A stretch of 64,000 nucleotides of DNA, from positions 1 through 64,000 of the forward strand of contig NZ_AXUS01000005.1 of assembly GCF_000498755.1 (NCBI RefSeq), read 5' to 3'. Positions 18,760 through 28,391 of this stretch are shown here, piece after piece. The translations under genes were made by a program, and so were the position numbers. Position 1 is the first letter of the stretch. Each line of letters starts with the position of its first letter. Below the pieces are notes generated by a model that saw only the letters and a list, made by a program, of their open reading frames with translations, was not told the DNA's origin and searched no databases. Source of the DNA: Clostridioides mangenotii TR. GTDB taxonomy: Bacteria; Bacillota; Clostridia; Peptostreptococcales; Peptostreptococcaceae.

Positions 18760-19377
18760 ATGTTTAAGAGAAAGGGACTTTTGCTAGTTGTATCAGGGCC
18801 ATCAGGTGCTGGTAAAGGAACAATTTGTAAGGCGTTGCTTAAAGCAAATGAAGATATAAAGCTTTCAGTATCCGCTACTACTAGAAAACCTAGAGTTGGA
18901 GAAATAGATGGAATTAATTATCATTTTGTAAATAAAGAAAAATTTCAGGATATGATTTCTCACAATGAATTTTTGGAGTATGCTCAGATTTATGATAATT
19001 TTTACGGAACACCTAAGTCGTCTATTATAGAAAGTTTAAATAATGGACAAGATATATTATTAGAGATAGAAATGCAGGGTGCTATGCAGATAAAAAATGT
19101 ATATCCTGAAGGAGTATTTATATTTGCTCTTCCGCCTTCACTTGAAGAACTAAAAAACAGAATTGTAGGAAGAGGCACAGAAACAATGGAAGAAATAGAT
19201 AAAAGATTTGGATGTGCCTATGAAGAAATTAAACTAATAGAGGATTATGACTACTTTATATTTAATAAAGATATTGACACATCTGTTAAAGAGATACAAA
19301 ATATAATAGCATGTGAAAAAAATAGAGTTAAAAGATACAAAGATATTATTTTAGATAAATTTAAGGAGGAATTATAA
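18760..19377 (+). CDS. gmk: Guanylate kinase
   Basis: Enzyme of 205 residues that phosphorylates GMP to GDP. It has the P-loop GPSGAGKGTI near the N-terminus and the GMP-binding TTRKPRVGEIDGINYHF. It starts a run gmk-rpoZ-coaBC with spacings of one or two bases. Confidence 0.95.
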   Translation: MFKRKGLLLVVSGPSGAGKGTICKALLKANEDIKLSVSATTRKPRVGEIDGINYHFVNKEKFQDMISHNEFLEYAQIYDNFYGTPKSSIIESLNNGQDILLEIEMQGAMQIKNVYPEGVFIFALPPSLEELKNRIVGRGTETMEEIDKRFGCAYEEIKLIEDYDYFIFNKDIDTSVKEIQNIIACEKNRVKRYKDIILDKFKEEL

Positions 19378-19379
19378 TT

Positions 19380-19646
19380 ATGTTAAAACCATCTATAAAT
19401 GAAGTTCTTGAGAGGATTGACAATAGATATTTCTTAGTAGGAACAGTAGCAAAGAGATCTAGAAATTTAATCGACGGTGCAGAGCCGCTTGTACCGACTA
19501 AAGATAAAGAAAAGCCTGTTAGCATAGCTACTAGAGAGGTTGCAGACGGTATTTTAACTTACAGATTGCTTACTGAAGAAGAAATAGAAATAGAAGAAGC
19601 TAGACATTATGAAGAACAACATCAACATTTGAGAGAAGAAGACTAA
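19380..19646 (+). CDS. rpoZ: RNA polymerase omega subunit
   Basis: Protein of 88 residues starting LKPSINEVLERIDNRYFLV and containing VAKRSRNLIDG, the conserved omega core. It stabilises assembly of RNA polymerase. AGGAGG precedes the start, and its position between gmk and coaBC is the standard Firmicute order. Confidence 0.93.
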   Translation: MLKPSINEVLERIDNRYFLVGTVAKRSRNLIDGAEPLVPTKDKEKPVSIATREVADGILTYRLLTEEEIEIEEARHYEEQHQHLREED

Positions 19647-19647
19647 A

Positions 19648-20841
19648 ATGTTAAATGGTAAGACAGTTATTTTGGGAGTAAGCGGTGGTATTGCAGTATA
19701 CAAATCATGTGATCTAGTAAGTAAACTAAAAAAATTAGGGCTAAATGTTCACGTAATAATGACCGAAGCAGCTACAGAGTTTGTTTCACCGTTGACATTT
19801 CAGTCGTTAAGCCAAAACTATGTAGTTTCAGATATGTTTGCTGAACCGAAAACTTGGGATGTAGAGCATATTTCTTTAGCAAAAAAAGCCGATTTATTTT
19901 TGATAGTACCTGCTTCAGCTAATGTAATAGGAAAAATTGCAAATGGTATAGCTGATAATATGCTTACAACTACAGTTATGGCAACAAAAGCACCAATATT
20001 AATAGCTCCAGCCATGAATACAAATATGTACGAAAATGTTATAGTTCAAAAAAATATAGAGTTTTTAGAAGATCTTGGGTACAAATTTGTAGATCCAGAT
20101 AGCGGAAGACTTGCATGTGGAGATATAGGGGCAGGGAAACTTGCAAATGTAGATATTATAGTGAGTAGAGTTGTAGATATGCTAAATGTCGAACAAGATC
20201 TTAAAGGTCAAAAGATAGTTGTAACTGCGGGACCAACTGTAGAGAGAATAGATCCAGTGAGATACTTATCCAATAGATCTACTGGAAAAATGGGTTATTC
20301 AATAGCATCAGAAGCAGCTAAAAGAGGCGCTGAAGTAACTCTAATTTCTGGACCGACAAATCTAAAAGCCCCAATTGGTCTATCAAGATACATACAGATT
20401 GAATCTGCTGAGGATCTATTTAATGCAATGGTAGATAATTTTGACGATAATAAGGTGTTTATACAGAGCGCCGCTGTGGCTGATTATAAACCGAATGAGT
20501 ATTCTGATAAAAAGATTAAAAAGAGCAATGATGACCTAGTTATAAATTTAGGTAGAAATAAAGATATCGCTTATGAAATCGGAAAAAATAAAAAAGATAA
20601 AGTTTTAGTAGCATTTGCGGCTGAAACAAATGACCTAGTCAAACACGCTAAAGGTAAGATCGCAAAGAAGAACTTAGATTTTATCGTGGCAAATGATTTG
20701 ACACAAGAGGGCGCGGGATTTAAAGCTGATACTAATATAGTTAAAATAATAGATAGAGAAGGCAGTATTGAAGAATACCCGATTATGAAAAAAGAAGAAG
20801 TAGCAAATATAATATTAGATAAAGTAAAAAATATTTTATAG
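19648..20841 (+). CDS. coaBC: Bifunctional CoaBC (phosphopantothenoylcysteine synthetase/decarboxylase)
   Basis: Enzyme of 397 residues catalysing two steps of coenzyme A synthesis. The N-terminal flavoprotein decarboxylase half has PAMNTNMYEN and the active cysteine in RLACGD. The C-terminal synthetase half has TAGPTVERIDPVRYLSNRSTG at its start. It begins one base after the rpoZ stop. Confidence 0.94.
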   Translation: MLNGKTVILGVSGGIAVYKSCDLVSKLKKLGLNVHVIMTEAATEFVSPLTFQSLSQNYVVSDMFAEPKTWDVEHISLAKKADLFLIVPASANVIGKIANGIADNMLTTTVMATKAPILIAPAMNTNMYENVIVQKNIEFLEDLGYKFVDPDSGRLACGDIGAGKLANVDIIVSRVVDMLNVEQDLKGQKIVVTAGPTVERIDPVRYLSNRSTGKMGYSIASEAAKRGAEVTLISGPTNLKAPIGLSRYIQIESAEDLFNAMVDNFDDNKVFIQSAAVADYKPNEYSDKKIKKSNDDLVINLGRNKDIAYEIGKNKKDKVLVAFAAETNDLVKHAKGKIAKKNLDFIVANDLTQEGAGFKADTNIVKIIDREGSIEEYPIMKKEEVANIILDKVKNIL

Positions 20842-20846
20842 AAAAT

Positions 20847-20901
20847 AAATAATCTGTCTGTGTTGGCAAAATAATTGGGCCTATACATAGATAGATTATT
20901 T
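20847..20901 (+). terminator. Terminator after coaBC
   Basis: Arms of 17 bases (AAATAATCTGTCTGTGT and its partner ending ATAGATTATTT) pair throughout with G-U wobbles around a 21-base loop, followed by TATTT. It separates the gmk-rpoZ-coaBC run from priA. Confidence 0.65.
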
Positions 20902-20955
20902 TATTTGGTGTAAAATAAAGGATAGAGATAAAAAAGGTAGGGAGAGGGATTAGAA

Positions 20956-23445
20956 ATGGCAAGTTACGCTGAGGTTGTTGTAAGAAGCAATTCTACGTAT
21001 ACCGATAACCTATTTACATATCAAATCCCTGATTATTTTGAGGGCAAAATAGAAGTCGGTCACAGAGTACTCGTACCTTTTGGGAGAGGAAATAAACCAG
21101 TTGAAGCTTTTGTGTTCAAATTGATTAATAAATTTGATGAGGCTTTTAAAATTAAGAATATAGTTGAGATACTAGATGAAAATCCGATTTTTAGAGAAGA
21201 AGATATAGAGTTGGTATCTTGGATGAAAAATAGATATTTGTGTACTTATATAGACTGTATAAATCTTATATATCCAAAAGGCTACAAGTTGGATAATTAT
21301 AAAGTTATCTCTCATGGAGATAAAATTAAAGACATTGGCGTGGATTTAACTCAAGAACTTTTGGATGATTTAAAAGAAGATGAAAAAGATGTAATAGAAA
21401 AACTTCTTTTTAGTAAAGGAAAAGTAAAGGTTGATAAGTTAAACTATATAAAGAATGTAAATAATGTGATATATAGGCTTGAGAAAAAAGAATTTATAAA
21501 ACTAGGCTGGGAGTACGACGATAGAGAAAATGAAAAGATGATATGTTATGTATCACTTTGCTTTAAGGGTGAAGAACTCGAAAAATACATTAAAGACAAT
21601 AAGCTTAGAATAGGAAAAAGCCAGAAAAAAGCGATTGATTTTTTAAATGACAATGATGATGTAGAGATAAATGATTTAATGGAAATACTAGGAGTATCTA
21701 GACAGAGTATAAATGCACTGTCGTCAAAAGGTGTGATAGAGTTGGATTTCAAACCTTACTATAGAGAACCGGAGTTTAACTTTAAATCAGAAAATAAAAA
21801 AGTGAATCTGAATGAAGAGCAGATAAGTGCTGTAAATACAGTGACTTCTCAGATGTTTGAAGAAGATAAAAAGCCTTATTTGATACATGGAATAACTGGA
21901 AGCGGTAAAACAGAAGTGTACATGGAGATTATAGATCATGCGCTTAGTCAAGGGCTTAGCAGTATTTTATTAGTTCCAGAGATCTCTCTTACACCTCAGA
22001 CAATATCTAGACTTAAAAATAGATTTGGACCTATAGTTGGAGTTTACCACAGCAAACTTTCAGAAGGTGAGAGACACGATGTATATAAAGCTATAAAAGC
22101 TGGTAAAGTAAGAATACTTATAGGAGCAAGATCAGCTTTATTTGCGCCTTTTGATAACTTAGGGGCGATTATTATAGACGAATTTCACGAGACATCGTAT
22201 AAAGCCGAAAATAACCCTAAATTTAGTGCAATAGAAGTCGCTAGATATATGTCTATAAAAAATAATATTACATTAGTATTTGGATCGGCTACTCCTTCAG
22301 TTGAGGAGTACTACAGAGCAAAAACAGGAGAGTACAACTTAATTGAAATAAATAAGAGAGCAAACAACAAGCCGCTTCCAAAGATAAAAATAGTAGATAT
22401 GAAGAAAGAACTTGATGTAGGGAATACAAGTATTTTTAGCAGTGAACTCATCAAAGAGATTAAAAGGACAATAGTAAGTGGTAGTCAAGCGATACTATTC
22501 TTAAATAGAAGAGGCTATGCAAATTTTGTATCTTGTAGAAAATGTGGGTATGTATTTAAGTGTAACGACTGTGATATATCGCTTACTTATCACAAGTACA
22601 ATAATTCTGGAATATGCCACTACTGTGGTTACGAGACTACAATTCCCAGGACTTGCCCAGAATGTGGAAGTGAACATATAAAACCTTTTGGTACTGGAAC
22701 TCAAAAGATTGAAGAGGAATTAAAGACTATTCTTCCAGATGTAAAGACACTTAGGATGGATAAAGACACTACATCTAAAAAAGGTTCTCTAGAAAAGATT
22801 CTAAATAAATTTAAGGATAAAGAAGCGGATATACTGATCGGAACTCAAATGCTAAGTAAAGGTCTAGATTTTGAAAATGTAACGCTTGTCGGAATTTTGT
22901 CTGCAGATATGATTTTAAATTTCCCTGATTTTAGAAGTTTTGAGACGACTTTTCAGCTTATAACTCAAGTTTCTGGGAGAGCAGGAAGGTCAGATAAAGA
23001 GGGAGAGGTAGTACTTCAGACATATGATACTGATCATTACGCTATTAGACATGCAATTAATTACGATTATGAAAGCTTTTACGAGGATGAAGTGAAAATA
23101 AGAAAGGCTTTTGGTTACACACCTTTCAGCAATATGATGAGGGTTGTGGTAAGCGGTGAAGACGAAGTAGATGTTAAAAAGAGTATCGACAACTTACACA
23201 GTTCATTAGTATACTTATTAAAAGAAAGAGGAATAGACAATTTCGATTTTATATTAGGACCAAATCCATGTTCTATAACTAAAATAAAGCAAAACTATAG
23301 ATGGCAAATATTATTTAAAGACGACAATATTGAAATTAATCTTTTAAAGGGTATAATAAAATATATATGTATAACAAAGAGAGATTTTGTCTTTAATAAA
23401 AATGTAAATGTTTCAATTGATATAAATCCAAACACAATTTTATAG
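20956..23445 (+). CDS. priA: Primosomal protein N' (replication restart helicase PriA)
   Basis: Helicase of 829 residues with the 3' DNA-binding domain at the N-terminus, Walker A (HGITGSGKTEVY), and eight zinc-binding cysteines arranged as CRKCGYVFKC, CDI, CHYCG and CPECG near residues 530-575. It reloads the replisome at stalled forks. The Walker B box reads IIDEFHE rather than the usual DEEH, so phenylalanine replaces the second glutamate. The catalytic Asp-Glu pair remains. Confidence 0.93.
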   Translation: MASYAEVVVRSNSTYTDNLFTYQIPDYFEGKIEVGHRVLVPFGRGNKPVEAFVFKLINKFDEAFKIKNIVEILDENPIFREEDIELVSWMKNRYLCTYIDCINLIYPKGYKLDNYKVISHGDKIKDIGVDLTQELLDDLKEDEKDVIEKLLFSKGKVKVDKLNYIKNVNNVIYRLEKKEFIKLGWEYDDRENEKMICYVSLCFKGEELEKYIKDNKLRIGKSQKKAIDFLNDNDDVEINDLMEILGVSRQSINALSSKGVIELDFKPYYREPEFNFKSENKKVNLNEEQISAVNTVTSQMFEEDKKPYLIHGITGSGKTEVYMEIIDHALSQGLSSILLVPEISLTPQTISRLKNRFGPIVGVYHSKLSEGERHDVYKAIKAGKVRILIGARSALFAPFDNLGAIIIDEFHETSYKAENNPKFSAIEVARYMSIKNNITLVFGSATPSVEEYYRAKTGEYNLIEINKRANNKPLPKIKIVDMKKELDVGNTSIFSSELIKEIKRTIVSGSQAILFLNRRGYANFVSCRKCGYVFKCNDCDISLTYHKYNNSGICHYCGYETTIPRTCPECGSEHIKPFGTGTQKIEEELKTILPDVKTLRMDKDTTSKKGSLEKILNKFKDKEADILIGTQMLSKGLDFENVTLVGILSADMILNFPDFRSFETTFQLITQVSGRAGRSDKEGEVVLQTYDTDHYAIRHAINYDYESFYEDEVKIRKAFGYTPFSNMMRVVVSGEDEVDVKKSIDNLHSSLVYLLKERGIDNFDFILGPNPCSITKIKQNYRWQILFKDDNIEINLLKGIIKYICITKRDFVFNKNVNVSIDINPNTIL

Positions 23446-23534
23446 TAAAATAATTTTGTGGTTAAATAAAATAGAAAAGTGGAGTTTGTAAATAAATATA
23501 GAGATTATATGTACAAGTTAAGAGGAGGATCAAA

Positions 23535-23974
23535 ATGGCACTTAGAAGAATTGCACAAATCGGAGAAGAGGTACTTAGGAAAAAATCGAGAAAAGTAGAA
23601 AAAATAGATGATAGAATACTACAGTTACTTGATGATATGGCGGAAACAATGTATGAAGCTGAAGGTGTAGGGCTTGCAGCACCTCAAGTTGGAATACTAA
23701 AGAGAGTAATAGTGATAGATATAGGAGATGGTTTAATTGAACTTATAAATCCTGAGATAGTAGAATCTTCTGGTGAGCAAATCGACTCTGAAGGTTGCCT
23801 AAGTGTTGAAGGAGAATCAGCAGAAGTAAGAAGACCAATGAACGTTAAGGTAAGAGGGCTTAATAGAGAAGGCGTAAAGGTAGAATACGAAGCTGAAGAA
23901 TTTTTGGCTAGAGCATTCTGCCATGAGACAGACACTTAGAAGGTGTACTGTTTGTAGATAAGACAGAAAAGTAA
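23535..23974 (+). pseudogene. def: Peptide deformylase, first tandem copy, frameshifted in the HExxH motif
   Basis: Motif 1 (GVGLAAPQ) and motif 2 (EGCLSV) are canonical, but the frame breaks inside the metal-binding motif, giving HETDT and then a stop at 23939. Adding one C near 23933 restores [14 protein letters not shown] and an end at 23974, about 146 residues, the normal length. As given, the second histidine ligand is lost and the protein would be inactive. An almost identical gene follows, so this is either a decaying duplicate or a base-calling error. Confidence 0.85.
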
Positions 23975-24053
23975 AGAAGTTGTTTTAGGCGTTCTGGCTT
24001 ATAAGTTTAACAAATAAAAGTAGTGACTTTAATGAGTTAAAGGGGGGCGAAAA

Positions 24054-24497
24054 ATGGCACTTAGAAGAATTGCACAAATTGGAGAAGCAGTATTAAGAAA
24101 GAAATCAAGAAAAGTAGAAAAAATAGATGATAGAATACTACAGTTGCTAGATGATATGGCAGAAACAATGTATGGAGCTGAATACGGTGGTGGACTTGCT
24201 GCACCTCAAGTTGGAATACTTAAAAGAATAATAGTAATAGATCTAGGAGAAGGATTAATCGAACTTATAAATCCTGAGATAATAGAGTCTTCAGGTGAAC
24301 AAATTGGACCGGAATCTTGTTTAAGTGTGCAAGGAAAATCGGGAAAAGTAAAAAGACCGATGTATGTTAAGGTAAGAGGTCTTAATAGAGAAGGTTTAGA
24401 GATTGAATACGAAGCTGAAGGATTACTAGCTAGAGCGTTTTGCCATGAGACAGATCATTTAGATGGCGTATTATATGTAGATAAAATCGAGAAGTAA
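24054..24497 (+). CDS. def: Peptide deformylase, second tandem copy
   Basis: Intact protein of 147 residues that removes the formyl group from new N-termini. The zinc motif CHETDHLDG is complete. Motif 1 reads GGGLAAPQ, preceded by one extra residue, where a hydrophobic residue is expected at position two, and motif 2 reads ESCLS in place of EGCLS; the metal-binding cysteine is kept. It starts after GGGGGCG and shares its first 40 or so residues almost exactly with the copy upstream. It lies 15 bases before fmt. Confidence 0.9.
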   Translation: MALRRIAQIGEAVLRKKSRKVEKIDDRILQLLDDMAETMYGAEYGGGLAAPQVGILKRIIVIDLGEGLIELINPEIIESSGEQIGPESCLSVQGKSGKVKRPMYVKVRGLNREGLEIEYEAEGLLARAFCHETDHLDGVLYVDKIEK

Positions 24498-24512
24498 TAG
24501 GAGCTGATATTT

Positions 24513-25441
24513 ATGAAGATTGTTTTTATGGGAACACCAGAAATAGCAGTCCCATGTTTAGAGAAAATGATAGATGAAAAACACGAAATTTTAGGTGTGG
24601 TAACTCAGCCAGATAAACCAAAGGGTAGAGGCAAAAAACTTGCAATGTCACCTGTAAAGGAGCTTGCAGTTAAGCATGATATAGATGTATATCAACCAAA
24701 GAGAGCTAGGGATGAAGAATTTATCAATGAGATAAAAATATATCTCCAGATTTGATAATAGTTGTAGCTTTCGGTCAGATACTTCCAAAAGAGATACTAG
24801 AAATACCTAAATACGGTTGCGTGAATGTACACGTTTCACTGCTACCTAAGTATAGAGGTGCAGCGCCTATTAACTGGGTTATAATAAATGGCGAAGAAAA
24901 AACAGGAGTATCAACAATGTACATGGATGAAGGATTGGACACTGGTGATATTATACTACAGCATGAGATAGACTTGAACAATGAAATTACGGCAGGAGAG
25001 CTTCGCGATAAGATAATGTATATCGGGGCTGATTTACTTAAAGAGACAGTTGAAATGATAGCTGAAGGCACTGCTCCTAGAACAGTTCAAATTAATGAGG
25101 AGTCGTCTTATGCTGCGATAATGAATAAAAGCCTTGGGAAAATAGATTTTTCTAAATCAGCTAAAGAAATTCATAACTTAGTTAGAGGTGTAAATCCTTG
25201 GCCTAGCTCTTATACAACTTATGAAGACGATACAATGAAGGTTTGGAAGACTAAAGTAACTGATAAAGATAGCGAGGACAAACCAGGAACTATTGTCGAT
25301 GTGAATAAAGAAGGTATAGGAGTCTGTACAAAAGATAAAGTTATTCTTTTAGAGGAGATTCAGATGCCAAACAAAAAAAGAGTATTGGTAAGTGAATATA
25401 TAAAAGGTAACACAATAAAAACTGGGGTAGTGTTAAACTAG
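24513..25441 (+). pseudogene. fmt: Methionyl-tRNA formyltransferase, frameshifted
   Basis: Two overlapping frames (24513-24755 and 24752-25441) together encode a full-length enzyme of about 309 residues that formylates initiator Met-tRNA. The first has the N-terminal [15 protein letters not shown], the second continues with VVAFGQILPKEIL and the catalytic region NVHVSLLPKYRGAAPINW. The break lies at a five-A run (24734-24738); one more A would read [13 protein letters not shown], the family sequence. Because fmt is rarely dispensable, a sequencing error is likely. Confidence 0.87.
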
Positions 25442-25449
25442 GTGAGGAT

Positions 25450-25665
25450 ATGACTGAGATAAAGAAGTACTCAGTGAGTATATGTATTTTGATTTTAGTG
25501 CTTGGAGTTTTAGTAGGAGCGGTAGATTTATTTGTGACTAGCTATAACGATATATTTTCAAAATTAATTATAGCTTTATTTTTTATAGTTGTGACAATTA
25601 TTATTTTTTCGACTTTCGTAACGTATTTAGTTGTAAACGAAAAAAAGTTAATTCAACTATTATGA
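25450..25665 (+). CDS. N-terminal membrane part of a DUF116-type protein
   Basis: Frame of 71 residues with two hydrophobic segments (about 8-30 and 36-62). It overlaps the next gene by four bases (ATGA), in the frame offset expected from one missing base. DUF116 proteins of Clostridia usually begin with such a membrane region. Adding one A near 25661 joins the two parts as IQLLMRFNFNIVNILFPIV, giving about 253 residues. It is either a split gene or the fifth error of this kind in the window. Confidence 0.6.
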   Translation: MTEIKKYSVSICILILVLGVLVGAVDLFVTSYNDIFSKLIIALFFIVVTIIIFSTFVTYLVVNEKKLIQLL

Positions 25666-26207
25666 GATTTAACTTTAACATAGTAAATATACTATTTCCT
25701 ATTGTTACATATATATCCTCTGTACTTAAGATATCAAAAGATGATATGAGAAGGGTATATATTAAGCTAAACAATGAATATATATACAGTGGTAAATATA
25801 ATTTTGAACCAGAGGATATAATAATACTTATACCTCACTGTGTTCAAAATAACTTATGTAAATTGAAAATCACTAATGATATAGATAACTGCAATAAATG
25901 TGGTCTTTGCAGTGTAAAAGATTTAGTTGATCTAAAGTATAAACACAATGTAAAAGTATTTGTAGCTACAGGCGGAACTTTGGCTAGAAAGATAATTATA
26001 GATAATAAACCAAAAGCGGTCATAGCAGTAGCTTGCGAAAGAGACCTTACATCAGGAGTTCAGGATGTAAGCAAAATACCAGTGCTAGGAGTTTTTAATA
26101 AAAGGCCAAATGGACCTTGCTTTAACACTGGTGTGGATATAGAGGATGTGGAAGAAGCAATAGATTTTTTGAGGGGAAACATTGGTTTTAAGCACAGTGA
26201 ATATTAA
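25662..26207 (+). CDS. DUF116-family protein
   Basis: Frame of 181 residues with the family cysteine cluster (CVQNNLC, CNKCGLC), then VFVATGGTLARKII and AVACERDLTSGVQD. The cysteines suggest an iron-sulfur or zinc site. Its function is not known, but the gene commonly lies between fmt and the zinc metallopeptidase and rsmB genes in Clostridia, as here. It is probably the C-terminal part of a longer protein starting at 25450. Confidence 0.75.
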   Translation: MRFNFNIVNILFPIVTYISSVLKISKDDMRRVYIKLNNEYIYSGKYNFEPEDIIILIPHCVQNNLCKLKITNDIDNCNKCGLCSVKDLVDLKYKHNVKVFVATGGTLARKIIIDNKPKAVIAVACERDLTSGVQDVSKIPVLGVFNKRPNGPCFNTGVDIEDVEEAIDFLRGNIGFKHSEY

Positions 26208-26237
26208 TTTACAAATAATTAGGAGAGTGTTATATAA

Positions 26238-26930
26238 ATGAATTACGGATACTGGGGATTTGACCCAACTATGATTATATTAATACCAGCTTTATTATTC
26301 ACTATGTATGCTCAGTTTAAAGTTAGTTCAACTACTAATAAATACTTAAAAGTACGTGCTTACAGTGGATATACAGGAGAACAGGTAGCTAAAAGGATAC
26401 TTAGTGTAAATGGATTAAACGATGTTAGAGTAGAGCCTATAGGAGGGCATCTGAGCGATCACTACGATCCTAGAAAGAAAACTGTAAGATTATCTCAAGA
26501 TGTGTACTCGGGAACTTCGATAACTTCTATTTCGGTTGCAGCACACGAGTGTGGGCATGCTATACAACACGCTCATGGATATGTGCCTCTAAGCATAAGA
26601 AGTTCGTTAGTTCCAGTTGTAAGCTTCGCATCAAGCGCTTCGTGGATACTTATTATACTAGGATTTATAATGAGTGGTCCATTTTTGAAATTTGGGATAA
26701 TTTTATTTTCACTTACAGTTTTATTCCAAATAGTTACACTACCAGTTGAATTTAACGCATCTAGTAGAGCAGTGACTCAGCTTGCTAGTCTAGGGATTGT
26801 CGATGAGGGTGAAAAGAGACAAAGTAGAAAAGTTCTTACAGCAGCAGCGCTTACTTACGTTGCAGCAGCTCTAACAGCAGCACTTCAACTACTTAGGTTA
26901 GTTTTGATAGCTCAAAGAAGAAACGATTAA
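26238..26930 (+). CDS. YugP-type membrane zinc metallopeptidase
   Basis: Protein of 230 residues with an N-terminal membrane segment, the zinc motif HECGHAIQHAHGY near residue 100, and three to four further hydrophobic segments. The family has a DUF2268/M48-like fold with unknown substrate and acts at the membrane. AGGAG precedes the ATG. The gene sits in a conserved block with fmt and rsmB. Confidence 0.88.
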   Translation: MNYGYWGFDPTMIILIPALLFTMYAQFKVSSTTNKYLKVRAYSGYTGEQVAKRILSVNGLNDVRVEPIGGHLSDHYDPRKKTVRLSQDVYSGTSITSISVAAHECGHAIQHAHGYVPLSIRSSLVPVVSFASSASWILIILGFIMSGPFLKFGIILFSLTVLFQIVTLPVEFNASSRAVTQLASLGIVDEGEKRQSRKVLTAAALTYVAAALTAALQLLRLVLIAQRRND

Positions 26931-26950
26931 TAAGAAAATAAACAATAATT

Positions 26951-27026
26951 TTAGGCTGAAAATATCGATTTACTTCCAACGAGTAGATAAACTCGTAATG
27001 TCAGTTATTAGATATTTTTAGCCTAA
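26951..27026. terminator. Branched inverted repeat between the metallopeptidase gene and rsmB
   Basis: Outer arms TTAGGCTGAAAATATC (26951-26966) and GATATTTTTAGCCTAA (27011-27026) pair over 16 bases with one G-U. Inside is a second stem ACGAGT/ACTCGT (26979-26996). Only a modest T run follows, so it may be a weak terminator or a structured RNA element. Confidence 0.5.
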
Positions 27027-27058
27027 TTTACTTTTACTAGCTTGAGGAGAGAAAAATT

Positions 27059-28384
27059 ATGAACGCAAGAGAGTTTGCATTTAAAGTAATATGTGATATA
27101 GAGACGAACAAGAACTATTCAAATATCTCAATTAATAAGCATTTTAAAAATATCGAAATTAAAAATGCAGAACGTGGTTTTGCAACAGAACTAATCTACG
27201 GTGTAGTAGAAAATAAATACTACATAGACTATATAATCAATAAGCTTTCAAAGATAAAAGTAAAGAAGATGTCTACATTTGTTAAGACTATACTTAGAAT
27301 GGGAACGTATCAAATACTGTTTTTAGATAGTATCTCTGACTACGCGGCTGTGGATGAGTCCGTAAAGCTTGCTAAAAAGTACGATAAGAGATCATCAGGA
27401 TTTGTAAATGCGATCCTAAGAAATGAAATAAGAAGCAAAGAGACTATTAAAAATATTGATGAAAAGGATGAAGTGAAGGCTCTTTCGATAGAGTATTCGT
27501 ATAATCCATGGATGGTGCAAAATTGGATAGAAAAGTTCGGCATAGATTTTACTAGAGATTTATTGGAAGAAAACAGTAAAAAACCAAATCTTTATATACG
27601 TGTAAACACTACAAAAACTACTAGAGATGAGCTTATAGAAAAGTTAACTAAAATGGGAGTTGAGTGTAGTAAGGTAAGTTTTATAGAAGAGGCAGTAGAA
27701 GTTAAAAATTTAAAAAATATTGAAAATAATGAATTATTTAATCAGGGATTATTTACAATTCAAGATATAAGTTCTATGATAGTAGGGAAAACTATTAATC
27801 CAAAAGAAAATTCTTTAGTTTTGGATGTCTGTAGTGCACCTGGTGGAAAGACTACGCATGTTGCTACAATTATGAATAATACAGGAAAAGTTGTAGCTAG
27901 AGATATTTTTAATCACAAGTTGAAGCTTATTAAATCTTCTGTAACTAGATTAGGACTAAACAATGTAGATGTGGAAGAATATGATGCACTAAAATTCGAT
28001 GAGAGAAGTGTAGACAGGTTTGATTATGTACTTACAGATGTGCCTTGTTCAGGGCTTGGAATAGTTAAGAGAAAGCCAGAAATAAAGTTTAAAGAAAAAG
28101 AAGATTTAAAAGAATTACCTGCAATTCAGAGTCAAATTATAGGTAATGCGTCTAAATATGTAAAGATAGGTGGCACACTTGTGTACAGTACATGTACCAT
28201 TCAAGACGAAGAAAATATGAATGTTGTCAAAGCATTTTTAAAAGATAATGAAGGATTTAAACTAGATCCTATAGATTCAGTAGAAATAGATTTAGAAGAA
28301 CAAAACAGCGGAGTGCTGAAGATTTATCCTAATGTGCACGGTATGGATGGATTTTTTATAGCAAAATTAGTGAGAGTTAGGTAG
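27059..28384 (+). CDS. rsmB: 16S rRNA m5C967 methyltransferase RsmB
   Basis: Protein of 441 residues with an N-terminal NusB-like RNA-binding domain and a SAM-dependent methyltransferase domain. The SAM loop is DVCSAPGGKTTH and the two catalytic cysteines lie in TDVPCSGLG and STCTIQ. It begins after GAGGAG and is followed eight bases later by rlmN. Confidence 0.94.
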   Translation: MNAREFAFKVICDIETNKNYSNISINKHFKNIEIKNAERGFATELIYGVVENKYYIDYIINKLSKIKVKKMSTFVKTILRMGTYQILFLDSISDYAAVDESVKLAKKYDKRSSGFVNAILRNEIRSKETIKNIDEKDEVKALSIEYSYNPWMVQNWIEKFGIDFTRDLLEENSKKPNLYIRVNTTKTTRDELIEKLTKMGVECSKVSFIEEAVEVKNLKNIENNELFNQGLFTIQDISSMIVGKTINPKENSLVLDVCSAPGGKTTHVATIMNNTGKVVARDIFNHKLKLIKSSVTRLGLNNVDVEEYDALKFDERSVDRFDYVLTDVPCSGLGIVKRKPEIKFKEKEDLKELPAIQSQIIGNASKYVKIGGTLVYSTCTIQDEENMNVVKAFLKDNEGFKLDPIDSVEIDLEEQNSGVLKIYPNVHGMDGFFIAKLVRVR

Positions 28385-28391
28385 TGATAAA

